DNA of 11,556 nt from Clostridiales bacterium (GCA_004558105.1 SFEB01000036.1:1-11556), one strand, 5' to 3'; shown: positions 1-6,299, counted from the first letter of the stretch. A program made the numbers and translations. Notes: generated by a model from the letters alone, not told the origin.

Positions 1-1880
1 CCTACACCGTTATCAACTATTTTTACAGTACCATCATCATTAAATTCTACAGCGAGCTTAGAATTGTCCATGATCGTATATACTCCACCAGTCGTTGATT
101 GTACTTGATCGTAATAATCTACTAATCCAGACCAGCTAGGGTTACTATGATTTTGACCACCAACAGCATACGCTCCATTTGAACCGATTAATGTACCATA
201 GTTTTTCAAATTAGTAATTTTTAAAGGATTTGTAGCAAATACAGATTCTGCATCATTATTTTGTCCGTTACTTAAAACTAATGAAACATAATTTCCAATA
301 AATGTTCCGGTGTACGAACAATTATCTACTGTTAAAGTTGCTCCATTACCATAATACTGATATGCACCAAAGAAGACAGCGCTATTGCTTGAATCAGAAC
401 CTTTAAGGTTCATTTTTACATCACAATTTTTTATTGTTACATTTCCAGTCCAACTATTTATTGTGTCATTATAGCAATAAGCCATATACAAAGACTCATT
501 ATGACCAATTGAATAATAGTAACTATCATTTGATAAATAATCTACATTATCAAATAAGCATTCAGTAAAATTATATTTGTAGCCATCATCTACCACCCTA
601 ACAAGATTACCATTACTTTCAATAAATGTAATATCTTTGAAAGCAAAGTATCCATTGGGATTCTTTGTTAAGTATTCAGAGTTAACATTGCCACAAATAA
701 TATTATGATTTTGTCCGTCAAATGTTCCCTTAAAACCAACTACAATTGAATAATCAGCAGGCAATTCATAATCCGCCAAAAGATATACAGTAGTATTAAC
801 GGTATTTGCAGCCAACGCAGCATCAAGTCTTTCATATCCTTGTCTACCAATTCTTGCCACATAAGAAACACCCTCAGGCGCAGAGTTCTTTACTTCTTCA
901 GAGTATGCTTCAGGAGCAGCTTCATCTTTGGCAGCTTCAATAATGTCTGCAGTTTCATCTGCGCTTTTACCTTCTGCTAAAACATTACCTCCATTTTCAA
1001 CAGGGCTAACAACTAATTGAATATTCTTACTATCAGTGTTATTCTCTGTTGCTACAGCATTTGTTGTTGCATAAGCATTATTAATTGTGCCACCGTTATT
1101 TTCGATAACAGCAGGAATTGTCGCTGAATCTCCATCGTCTTTGATGATAACAGTCTCAATTGTACCGCCTTGTTCGGCAACGACACGACCACTTGCATTT
1201 TCGATGTAGTTTGCTATACCGAATTCATGGTAAGAAGCATTAGCTGTTTTAACTACATTAACGATACCAACTGCATCATAGTGATTTATGGTATCAAGCG
1301 GAGCTGCAATGGTTAAAGTAGTCGATTCGCTATTAGTACGAATAACAACATCTTGCGCAGAATCATTGTTCGTATAGTTGATTGCAGTAATACCTGTGGT
1401 TGTGCCTGCGTCAAAACCCTTGGAAGTATTGATTGTTGTTGCGCTACCTTTATAATAATAAGTAGAGTAGATTGCGTCTACCTCATCGGAAATCTTCCAA
1501 AGTCTGTAGTCGTTGACAGCAAGAACCGTGGTTGCAGAATTGGGAACGTATTCGAGTGCTCCGTCTTTAAGATAACAGAAAACGTCGTTTACGCTGTCCC
1601 AAAGAATTTCGTTTTCTTCTACCGAAGTGTTGTTGATTTTCGCTACGTCATAGCCGAATTCAAAAGCGGCGTCCAATGCGGCTTGCATGGTCTTGTGCTC
1701 TTTAGTGTCGGTGGCAAGCGCAGTATTGAGGTTGCGTACCAATTGAATGTCGTTGTTTACTTTAGCCTTTTTGATAACACTGCTGAACGTAGGAATAAGT
1801 ACCGCCGCAAGTATTGCGATAACGGCAATTACTATTACCAATTCAACAATCGTAAAGCCTTTTTTGTTGTTTCTTTTCAT
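1..1880 (-). CDS. Large prepilin-anchored surface protein with beta-helix-like C-terminal region (3' end outside window)
   Basis: Open for 626 codons from ATG 1878-1880 to the left edge with no stop; I translated every line of it. A ribosome binding site (AAGGAG) lies 7 bases upstream. Residues 1-8 (MKRNNKKG) then FTIVE form a class III prepilin leader, with predicted cleavage after Gly8 and Glu at +5, followed by a hydrophobic helix to about residue 28. Prepilin peptidase would process it and the helix would anchor it in the membrane or in a pilus-like fibre. Residues 29-265 are a pilin-like head (DYRLWKIS near 124). An acidic Ala/Glu linker spans about 300-340. From about 385 come a GTFDGQNHNI motif and strand repeats such as NVTIKNCDV and TLTVDNCSY, typical of parallel beta-helix surface proteins. 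The part beyond residue 267 is much more AT-rich and CpG-poor than the start. It follows the small prepilin gene after 69 bases, so co-transcription is likely. Ligand and role are unknown. Confidence 0.85.
   Translation of the reverse strand, partial: MKRNNKKGFTIVELVIVIAVIAILAAVLIPTFSSVIKKAKVNNDIQLVRNLNTALATDTKEHKTMQAALDAAFEFGYDVAKINNTSVEENEILWDSVNDVFCYLKDGALEYVPNSATTVLAVNDYRLWKISDEVDAIYSTYYYKGSATTINTSKGFDAGTTTGITAINYTNNDSAQDVVIRTNSESTTLTIAAPLDTINHYDAVGIVNVVKTANASYHEFGIANYIENASGRVVAEQGGTIETVIIKDDGDSATIPAVIENNGGTINNAYATTNAVATENNTDSKNIQLVVSPVENGGNVLAEGKSADETADIIEAAKDEAAPEAYSEEVKNSAPEGVSYVARIGRQGYERLDAALAANTVNTTVYLLADYELPADYSIVVGFKGTFDGQNHNIICGNVNSEYLTKNPNGYFAFKDITFIESNGNLVRVVDDGYKYNFTECLFDNVDYLSNDSYYYSIGHNESLYMAYCYNDTINSWTGNVTIKNCDVKMNLKGSDSSNSAVFFGAYQYYGNGATLTVDNCSYTGTFIGNYVSLVLSNGQNNDAESVFATNPLKITNLKNYGTLIGSNGAYAVGGQNHSNPSWSGLVDYYDQVQSTTGGVYTIMDNSKLAVEFNDDGTVKIVDNGV
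1789..1880 (-). repeat. 92-bp direct repeat, copy 1 (prepilin leader module)
   Basis: This 92-base segment at the start of the large prepilin-like gene aligns without gaps to 2224-2315 at the start of the neighbouring gene. By my count 86 of 92 bases match, and most differences are at third codon positions. It encodes the cleavage site and membrane helix. Similarity stops abruptly after the residues LIPTF, so this is a shared N-terminal module rather than a whole-gene duplication. Confidence 0.9.
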
Positions 1881-1949
1881 AGTTTTTCTCCTTTTATAAA
1901 TTTTTGTGATTTTATATTCTTATTTTTGATTTAAAAGTTTTCGATTTTT

Positions 1950-2315
1950 TTAAACTGTCTCGAGTTTCCCTTCTGCGCTGACTTCATACATTGCGGTGCC
2001 GGCAGCGTGAGCAGTGGAAGCAGAATGATTTTCTACCGCTTCGGTTTTGAACTCGCCGTTTACGACATGGAAATAGTAATCGTTTCCGTCAACGGTGGAT
2101 TTGATGCAAATATTTTCTTTATAGCCAGGCTTGTCAGCGTTTGCTGACACGTAATCCGTCCAGGCATTTCTTGCGTTCTGCATGGCTGCATTTTCTTTCG
2201 CTCTTTCAGTAACGCCCGTAAAGGTGGGAATAAGTACCGCGGCAAGTATTGCGATAACGGCGATTACGATTACCAATTCAACAATCGTAAAACCTTTTTT
2301 GTTATTTCTTTTCAT
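1950..2315 (-). CDS. Small type IV pilin / pseudopilin-like protein
   Basis: A 121-residue protein with a class III prepilin leader: MKRNNKKG then FTIVE, predicted cleavage after Gly8 and Glu at +5. A hydrophobic helix to about residue 30 ends in the usual LIPTF, and a charged helical stretch (TERAKENAAMQNARNAW) follows. The rest, to residue 121, is a short polar domain containing NDYYFHVVNGEF, as in small minor pilins or pseudopilins. The start ATG at 2313-2315 has AGAGG about 8 bases upstream. No PilB, PilC or PilD genes are in the window, so assembly would need proteins encoded elsewhere. It lies between a small membrane protein gene and the large prepilin-anchored protein, all in the same direction downstream of a candidate invertible promoter. 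Whether it is a structural pilin or only a membrane-tethered surface protein cannot be told from sequence. Confidence 0.85.
   Translation of the reverse strand: MKRNNKKGFTIVELVIVIAVIAILAAVLIPTFTGVTERAKENAAMQNARNAWTDYVSANADKPGYKENICIKSTVDGNDYYFHVVNGEFKTEAVENHSASTAHAAGTAMYEVSAEGKLETV
2224..2315 (-). repeat. 92-bp direct repeat, copy 2 (prepilin leader module)
   Basis: Partner of the repeat at 1789-1880, covering the first 30 codons of the small pilin-like gene. The six differences I counted are mainly synonymous, so selection or gene conversion keeps the leader and helix alike while the rest of the two proteins is unrelated. Confidence 0.9.
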
Positions 2316-2431
2316 AAATTTTTCCTCTTTTATTTTTTTTGATCAATACCCTTATTTTTTTAGTATTGTCTGACGGCTTGTATTTTTATTCTCTTCTTTC
2401 CCCGTCAAAAAGAAAAAATTTTACAAAAATA

Positions 2432-2872
2432 TTAATTGTTTAACCTGCAATGTAAAATAAAAATTTTATTTGACGTCGTTTTGTCAAAAGACGAAACGAT
2501 GTGTTTATTCCGATAATCGTCGTAGATCCGTTCTACCCGACGTTTTTCACCTAATTTTTCCGCTATGTATTGAACGGTGTGAAAAGTCAGGTAGCATAGC
2601 ATAATTATTACCGCCACCTGCAACAGTATTAAAGTTGACGGGGCCAGATAACCGTCGCCGAATGCATACGTAAATACTAAATTCAGCGCCCCGTATGCTT
2701 CTTCTCCTACCAGTCGCGTTGCAAAACCGGCTGTAAACTTGACGGAAAAAAACCACACGAACAGCAAAATGAAAAGTTCTGCGAAACTTAAATACGACAA
2801 AATCCTCTGCCGTTTAAACAGCAGAGCCACAAAAAGCAGATTGGTCGCCAAGTAAATCGAAATAATCGCCAT
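2432..2872 (-). CDS. Small membrane protein of unknown function, first gene of the surface cluster
   Basis: A 146-residue protein that I do not recognise. Three hydrophobic stretches fit membrane helices at about 3-20, 28-48 and 80-100. A charged tail follows (AEKLGEKRRVERIYDDYRNKH, about 104-124), which by the positive-inside rule should be cytoplasmic. No signal peptidase site or catalytic motif is visible. The start ATG at 2870-2872 has only a weak Shine-Dalgarno (AAGAGAAA). The gene is 116 bases upstream of the small pilin-like gene in the same direction. That gap contains only a weak dyad (CAATAC 2344-2349 with GTATTG 2363-2368) and no clear terminator, so read-through into the pilin-like genes is plausible. 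Its start is 27 bases from the nearer arm of the candidate promoter switch, making it the first gene that switch would control. A helper for assembly or anchoring of the prepilin-like proteins is possible but is inference. Confidence 0.7.
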   Translation of the reverse strand: MAIISIYLATNLLFVALLFKRQRILSYLSFAELFILLFVWFFSVKFTAGFATRLVGEEAYGALNLVFTYAFGDGYLAPSTLILLQVAVIIMLCYLTFHTVQYIAEKLGEKRRVERIYDDYRNKHIVSSFDKTTSNKIFILHCRLNN

Positions 2873-2898
2873 TTCTCTTTTGACCCTTTCTTAATGAA

Positions 2899-2919
2899 CT
2901 ACAGAATTGACATTCTGTC
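2899..2919 (+). repeat. Left 21-bp inverted repeat of the candidate switch
   Basis: Exact reverse complement of 3087-3107; the match fails at the first base on both sides. The arm itself has dyad symmetry: ACAGAAT and ATTCTGT around TGAC, or equally ACAGAA and TTCTGT around an asymmetric TTGACA centre. That is the layout of a recombinase core site. It would lie in the 5' leader of the minus-strand surface cluster. Confidence 0.9.
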
Positions 2920-3031
2920 GGTAAATAAAAAGAAAACTAAGTAAAAATAAGTAAAAGGAAGACATTTTCCACTAAAAAATTTTATTTTTTTGATAAAAAT
3001 ATATATTTTTAATATCTTAGCAAAATTATGC

Positions 3032-3060
3032 TTGACTAGTTAAAACAACAGGAGTATAAT
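3032..3060 (+). promoter_or_regulatory. Strong sigma-A-type promoter inside the inverted segment
   Basis: TTGACT (3032-3037), a 17-base spacer and a perfect TATAAT (3055-3060) predict a start near 3067. It is the best promoter in the 306-base gap 2873-3178. It fires toward the degV 3' end, where it meets a terminator after about 85 bases. On the minus strand of this segment I find only a weaker candidate, TTGCTA-N16-TATTTT, starting at 3023. Confidence 0.75.
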
Positions 3061-3086
3061 TTAAAAAGTAAAGGACGGACAATGTT

Positions 3087-3107
3087 GACAGAATGTCAAT
3101 TCTGTAG
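3087..3107 (-). repeat. Right 21-bp inverted repeat of the candidate switch
   Basis: Partner of the repeat at 2899-2919, in inverted orientation. Read outward from the enclosed segment, both arms give the same sequence, so inversion would regenerate identical repeats and leave the same leader sequence in either state. Confidence 0.9.
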
Positions 3108-3117
3108 ATTTCATAAC

Positions 3118-3152
3118 AAAAGCCACCGACTTGTCGGTGGCTTTATTTTTTT
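3118..3152 (+). terminator. Rho-independent terminator between the switch and degV
   Basis: An 11-bp stem AAAGCCACCGA / TCGGTGGCTTT with a CTTG loop, followed on the plus strand by ATTTTTTT. It ends plus-strand transcripts coming out of the candidate switch, protecting degV from antisense RNA. On the minus strand the same hairpin is followed by TTTTGTT and can also end the degV message. Confidence 0.85.
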
Positions 3153-3178
3153 ATTGAATTCTTGATGCGGTACCGCTA

Positions 3179-4051
3179 TTATTCCATTCTGTCGTTTACC
3201 GTAAAGTAAATAGCCATGACACCCGGCCCGGCATGCGAAGTGATAACGGGTCCGAGTTGGTTGATCTTTATTTCAATTTCGGGATTGATTTCTTTTAGAC
3301 GGGCGGCTACCGATTCAGCTTCTTGTCTGCACGCCGATTCTGAAATAAACACTTGTTTACAGTCGCCGTTGTAGTGCTTTTTAAACTCTTCTATCGCCGT
3401 CGTTATCGACTTTTTACGACCTATAACTTTGACACGTTGAACTATTTGTCCGTTACTATTGAGGTGCAATACGGGTTTTAACTGAATTATATTGCCGATA
3501 AAAGCCATCGGTGCGTTCAGCCGTCCGCCGCGTGCTAAAAATTTTAAGTCGTCCACCACAAAAGTGTGACTTATCGTAAGCTTTTTTCTTTCGATAAAAT
3601 CAACAGTCTGACGGGCGTCCCAACCGTTTTTCTCTGCTTGTTCTTTCGCCCAATACATCAAAAACGCAACGCCGAAAGACTGGCAAAGCGTGTCGACTAT
3701 ATATATCTTGTTCGCACTTTTTTCGGCGGCGTTCAACGCCTGCGCCGCTCGCCTGAAATTGTCGCAGGTTCCGCTCATCGCACTCGAAAAAGAAAGGTGC
3801 ACTATGTCTTTGCCTTGTTTAAGCAGTTCGCTGAGGTAATCGGTAGCCTGCTCAACCGTTACCTGAAAAGTTTTTACGCTCTGCCCTTCTCTCATGCGTT
3901 TGCAAATCTCGTTCGTACTTAAGCCGTCGGTTGACGAGTATTCCTTTTCGCCGACCAGAAAGTTCATGGGAATAACCGAAAAATTATTGGCGGTAATTTG
4001 ATCTGCCGTCAGATCGCAGGTAGATTCCGAAGAAATTATGAAATTCAACAT
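3179..4051 (-). CDS. DegV family fatty-acid-binding protein (FakB-like)
   Basis: A 290-residue cytosolic protein of full family length. DegV/FakB proteins bind a fatty acid and present it to the kinase FakA to make acyl-phosphate for phospholipid synthesis. Visible family marks are the N-terminal strand NFIISSESTCDLT (the usual D(S)(T/A)(A/C)D(L) region), Thr61, SSAMSGT with Ser93, VDTLCQSFG (119-127), LKFLARGGRL (169-178), QLKPVLHLNSNGQI (190-203) and GPVITSHAGPGVMAIYF (267-283) with His273. Thr61, Ser93 and this His correspond to the carboxylate-binding residues described for FakB proteins. ATG 4049-4051 has GGAGG 7 bases upstream. It has its own promoter at 4080-4108 and ends at the terminator 3118-3152, so it is probably monocistronic. 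No fakA (DAK2 domain) is in the window, and the lipid bound is unknown. Confidence 0.93.
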   Translation of the reverse strand: MLNFIISSESTCDLTADQITANNFSVIPMNFLVGEKEYSSTDGLSTNEICKRMREGQSVKTFQVTVEQATDYLSELLKQGKDIVHLSFSSAMSGTCDNFRRAAQALNAAEKSANKIYIVDTLCQSFGVAFLMYWAKEQAEKNGWDARQTVDFIERKKLTISHTFVVDDLKFLARGGRLNAPMAFIGNIIQLKPVLHLNSNGQIVQRVKVIGRKKSITTAIEEFKKHYNGDCKQVFISESACRQEAESVAARLKEINPEIEIKINQLGPVITSHAGPGVMAIYFTVNDRME

Positions 4052-4079
4052 ACGATGCCTCCAAATATTTTCTGCTTAA

Positions 4080-4108
4080 ATTATACGATTTTTCTTAAGA
4101 ATTGTAAA
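4080..4108 (-). promoter_or_regulatory. Promoter of the DegV family gene
   Basis: Minus strand: TTTACA (4108-4103), a 17-base spacer and a perfect TATAAT (4085-4080), giving a start near 4073 and a leader of about 22 bases that ends in GGAGG before the ATG. The rest of the 134-base gap (4052-4185) is AT-rich, with only a weak low-GC dyad around TTCGAA and no convincing terminator for the gene upstream. Confidence 0.75.
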
Positions 4109-4185
4109 ATATTTAGGCTTTCGTGTGATTTAACAAAAATTCGAAATTTGTGTCTTTTTCGCTTGTTTTTGTCGATTTTGTTTCG

Positions 4186-4893
4186 TTACGCTTTTTTTCG
4201 AGTCGGCAGTACGGCGCTTGTCAATGATATCAGAGTCTGAGACGGTATATAAAAAGTCCAGATGAGATTAAAGTCGGTGTGCGTTACGTTATATAAAAAA
4301 CTACCGACCGGCAGGTCAAAATAAACGCCCTGGGCGTATCCCAGTCCGACCAGAAGGTCGCACCCGATAAAGCACAGCAGCCCGACGGCAAACATAGCGT
4401 AAGTTTTGAATTGAGCGCAGGAAAAAGCAAAGTTACAGACAAGGTTTGAAAAATAAAATATCGTGATGAGGGACAAAAAGTCGGCTTTTCCTTTTAAGAC
4501 CGCTTCCGTGACCGCCAGCGCTACGACTATGACCGCGCCTCGGACGATAAGATGAATTTTTCGTTGACGTGTCGTTTGATTAATATACAGCAAGACACAG
4601 TAAGAAATCTGGACGACGGAAAAAAACACGAGCGCCAATTCGTACGGTGCGGTAAGGTCTATTACCAGACAGTAGTCGGCGCAAGCGGTAAAAAATAACG
4701 CAACGGATATGACGACGCTGTTTACTCCCCTCTTTAACCATGACAGCGAAAACAAAAAGGCAAGTAAAACAGAGCAGTAACACAAAGCGTTAACCGCGTC
4801 TGCGCCGTCTATAGTCACGACTAATACCCACAGTATTAATTCTGCCGCCGCAAAAGCCGTACAATATACCGTTTTCAGTGATTTTTTATTCAT
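4186..4893 (-). CDS. Multi-pass membrane protein, YhhN/TMEM86-like (tentative)
   Basis: A 235-residue, mostly hydrophobic protein with about seven or eight predicted membrane helices. Three motifs fall in the order seen in the YhhN/TMEM86 (lysoplasmalogenase-like) family. FFTACADYCLVI (67-78) with an intramembrane Asp is followed by FFSVVQISY (90-98). FIGCDLLVGL (175-184) carries a second intramembrane Asp. A terminal WTFYIPSQTLISL (212-224) resembles the closing tYyxxQxLI segment of that family. The two Asp residues would be the catalytic pair if it is an ether-lipid hydrolase, but the match is from memory of the pattern only. The ATG at 4891-4893 has a weak Shine-Dalgarno. It lies 42 bases downstream of the ArsB-type gene with no terminator between them, so they are probably co-transcribed. 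Function remains inference. Confidence 0.5.
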   Translation of the reverse strand: MNKKSLKTVYCTAFAAAELILWVLVVTIDGADAVNALCYCSVLLAFLFSLSWLKRGVNSVVISVALFFTACADYCLVIDLTAPYELALVFFSVVQISYCVLLYINQTTRQRKIHLIVRGAVIVVALAVTEAVLKGKADFLSLITIFYFSNLVCNFAFSCAQFKTYAMFAVGLLCFIGCDLLVGLGYAQGVYFDLPVGSFLYNVTHTDFNLIWTFYIPSQTLISLTSAVLPTRKKA

Positions 4894-4935
4894 TTCTTCG
4901 ATATATACCTTTTATTTTTTCTTAAAATAAGATTT

Positions 4936-6243
4936 TTAAACCACAAGAGCCAAAACAAACAAAGTTAAAGCGAGAGTAGGAATCGCCACGATGACGCCGT
5001 AGAGACAAAATTTGCCGAAAGAAAGTTTCACACCGCTGTGGGACAGTATATTGTGCCACATTATCCCTGCCAAAGCCCCTACCGGCGTCAGATATGCGCC
5101 GACGTTAGAACCCGCAATCGTAGCGTATACCGCTGCGGATAAACTTTCCACCTGAGTCGCACAAGACGTCAGCACTTGCGAAAACAGAACCGTCGCAGGA
5201 ATATTGTTGATTAAATTAGAACAAATTGCAGTACCGAACCCGTACGCAAATACGGGATTGAAGTTTTCGAAAAGCCTGTAAATCCGTTCGCACCACCCCT
5301 CTCTTCCTACAACGAGAACAATGGCGAACATTCCGACGACGAAAGGTATAATTTCGTACGGAAGGCGTTTTAAACTGTTTGTCAACGGACTGAAAGGTTT
5401 GCGACGTACGGCAAGATAAATCAAAGTGCAGACGATAAGCAACAGAGCCAGCGATACGCTGATTAACCACATTTCGATTTTCAGCAAATTGCTCACGGCA
5501 AGCAAAACCACGCACACCGCAAGGTGAACGCCGGCAATAACGGCAAGCGGCTTGTCTTTGAGTTTACACTCCGTTTTTTCGGGGCTCATAGGCTTAGCCA
5601 GCGATTTTCTGAATAAAACGTAAACGACGGCGCAAGACGCTATCCCTCCTGCCAGAGTGGGCAAAACCATAGTCGTAAGATATTCCCAAAAAGTTATTCC
5701 AAACGCCGAAGCAACGTAAATATTGGTCGGATTGCCTATCACGAGAAGCATGCTCCATGTGTTGGCAGTTACGAATTCTAGCAACAAATGCGGTATGGGA
5801 TTACAGTCAGCCTGACGGCAAAAGGCTATCACGAAAGGCGTTACGGTAAGTATAACCACGTCGTTGGAGGTAAAAACAGTCAGCACGGCAACCGTTAAAT
5901 AAACGATAAAAAACAGTCGGCGTTGATTAGAACCCGATTTTCCTACTGCAAGGTTTGCAACGTAGGTAAAAAATCCCGCTTCGTCCAATACGACGGAAAA
6001 TACTGTCATCGACAAAAACAGAGAAAGTATTTTTATCGGATTGACCGCCGTGTCGGATACGAAGTAGTCGGCGAGTTCTTTCAAAGGCAGTCTGCCGCCT
6101 ATAGCAAGAACTACCGCGCCGATAAGCGGCACGAGACAATAAAGTCCGAGCGACTTTTTGCCGATTTTAATCCTTTTGTCCGTTATTATAAAGAAAAGTA
6201 AAACCGCTATCGTTACGGCTATTACTATCGCTGAAAAAATCAT
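4936..6243 (-). CDS. ArsB/NhaD-type ion transporter (ion transporter superfamily)
   Basis: A 435-residue polytopic membrane protein with about 10-12 helices. Marks of the ArsB-type ion transporter superfamily are FTSNDVVILTVTP (124-136), VIGNPTNI (168-175), SNLINNIPATV (342-352) and GSNVGAYLTPVGALAGIMW (378-396), the last two mirroring the ArsB NNxP and GSNLG-x-ITP-x-GSLA signatures. Arsenite export is possible, but no arsR, arsC or arsD is nearby and the superfamily also moves Na+, sulfate, citrate and other anions, so the substrate is open. I chose the ATG at 6241-6243 because GAGGGGAGG lies immediately before it. An in-frame TTG 8 codons upstream (6265-6267) lies inside the U-tract of the preceding terminator and is rejected. 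The TetR-type gene upstream is the obvious candidate regulator, though a terminator separates them. Confidence 0.85.
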   Translation of the reverse strand: MIFSAIVIAVTIAVLLFFIITDKRIKIGKKSLGLYCLVPLIGAVVLAIGGRLPLKELADYFVSDTAVNPIKILSLFLSMTVFSVVLDEAGFFTYVANLAVGKSGSNQRRLFFIVYLTVAVLTVFTSNDVVILTVTPFVIAFCRQADCNPIPHLLLEFVTANTWSMLLVIGNPTNIYVASAFGITFWEYLTTMVLPTLAGGIASCAVVYVLFRKSLAKPMSPEKTECKLKDKPLAVIAGVHLAVCVVLLAVSNLLKIEMWLISVSLALLLIVCTLIYLAVRRKPFSPLTNSLKRLPYEIIPFVVGMFAIVLVVGREGWCERIYRLFENFNPVFAYGFGTAICSNLINNIPATVLFSQVLTSCATQVESLSAAVYATIAGSNVGAYLTPVGALAGIMWHNILSHSGVKLSFGKFCLYGVIVAIPTLALTLFVLALVV

Positions 6244-6265
6244 TATCCTCCCCTCGTTATTCCGC

Positions 6266-6299
6266 AAAAAAAACTCGCCGCATTACGGGCGAGAATTTT
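6266..6299 (-). terminator. Rho-independent terminator between the TetR gene and the ArsB-type gene
   Basis: On the minus strand CTCGCC and GGCGAG (6293-6288 and 6279-6274) form a stem with an 8-base loop, extended by flanking A/U pairs and followed by eight Us (6273-6266). It ends 22 bases before the ATG of the transporter, leaving no room for a separate promoter between them. The transporter is therefore expressed by read-through, or from a promoter hidden in the regulator's coding sequence; I found no good one in the last 60 bases. Confidence 0.85.

Larger units (their letters stand above)
2899..3107. promoter_or_regulatory. Candidate invertible promoter (phase-variation switch), OFF orientation
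   Basis: Two perfect 21-base inverted repeats (2899-2919 and 3087-3107) enclose 167 AT-rich bases. The best promoter inside is on the plus strand at 3032-3060 and points to a terminator at 3118-3152. It therefore faces away from the three minus-strand surface genes at 2872, 2315 and 1880. Inversion between the repeats would place that promoter on the minus strand (-35 at 2974-2969, -10 at 2951-2946, start near 2939), about 67 bases before the ATG at 2872. Size, repeat length and a surface-gene target match known invertible switches, for example the flagellar switch of Clostridioides difficile with its 21-bp repeats. The recombinase is not in the window. A small MITE with terminal repeats flanked by TA is the main alternative. 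Confidence 0.65.
3067..3152 (+). ncRNA. Predicted short (about 85 nt) terminated transcript of the OFF state
   Basis: This would be the transcript from the promoter at 3032-3060 to the terminator at 3118-3152. It includes one copy of the self-complementary 21-base repeat (ACAGAAT/ATTCTGT stem) and the terminator hairpin. An ATG at 3082 with AAGGA upstream opens 27 codons (MLTECQFCRF...), but that frame runs through the terminator, so complete translation is doubtful. It may be only an abortive product of the OFF orientation rather than a functional small RNA. Confidence 0.35.

Noticed and set aside
1353..1934. Plus-strand open frame of 193 codons opposite the large prepilin-like gene
   Set aside because: It is antisense to a frame with a clear prepilin leader, ribosome binding site and continuous coding character; its composition (many Cys, Val, Phe) is typical of a shadow frame.
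1881..2431. c-di-GMP riboswitch upstream of the pilin-like genes
   Set aside because: Such riboswitches often precede pilin genes in Clostridia, but the gaps 1881-1949 and 2316-2431 are AT-rich and show none of the conserved GEMM sequence blocks.
3082..3165. 27-codon plus-strand ORF (MLTECQFCRF...) as a real small protein gene
   Set aside because: The frame runs through the terminator hairpin and its U-tract, so the transcript would normally end before the stop codon. Kept only as part of a low-interest finding on leader sequences.
3167..3176. Perfect palindrome GCGGTACCGC just after the degV stop codon
   Set aside because: Ten bases with no loop or T-tract; too short to call an operator or terminator, and the functional terminator lies beyond it at 3118-3144.
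6244..6267. TTG start for the ArsB-type transporter, 8 codons upstream of the ATG
   Set aside because: It lies in the U-tract of the preceding terminator and has no ribosome binding site, whereas the ATG at 6243 has GAGGGGAGG directly before it.
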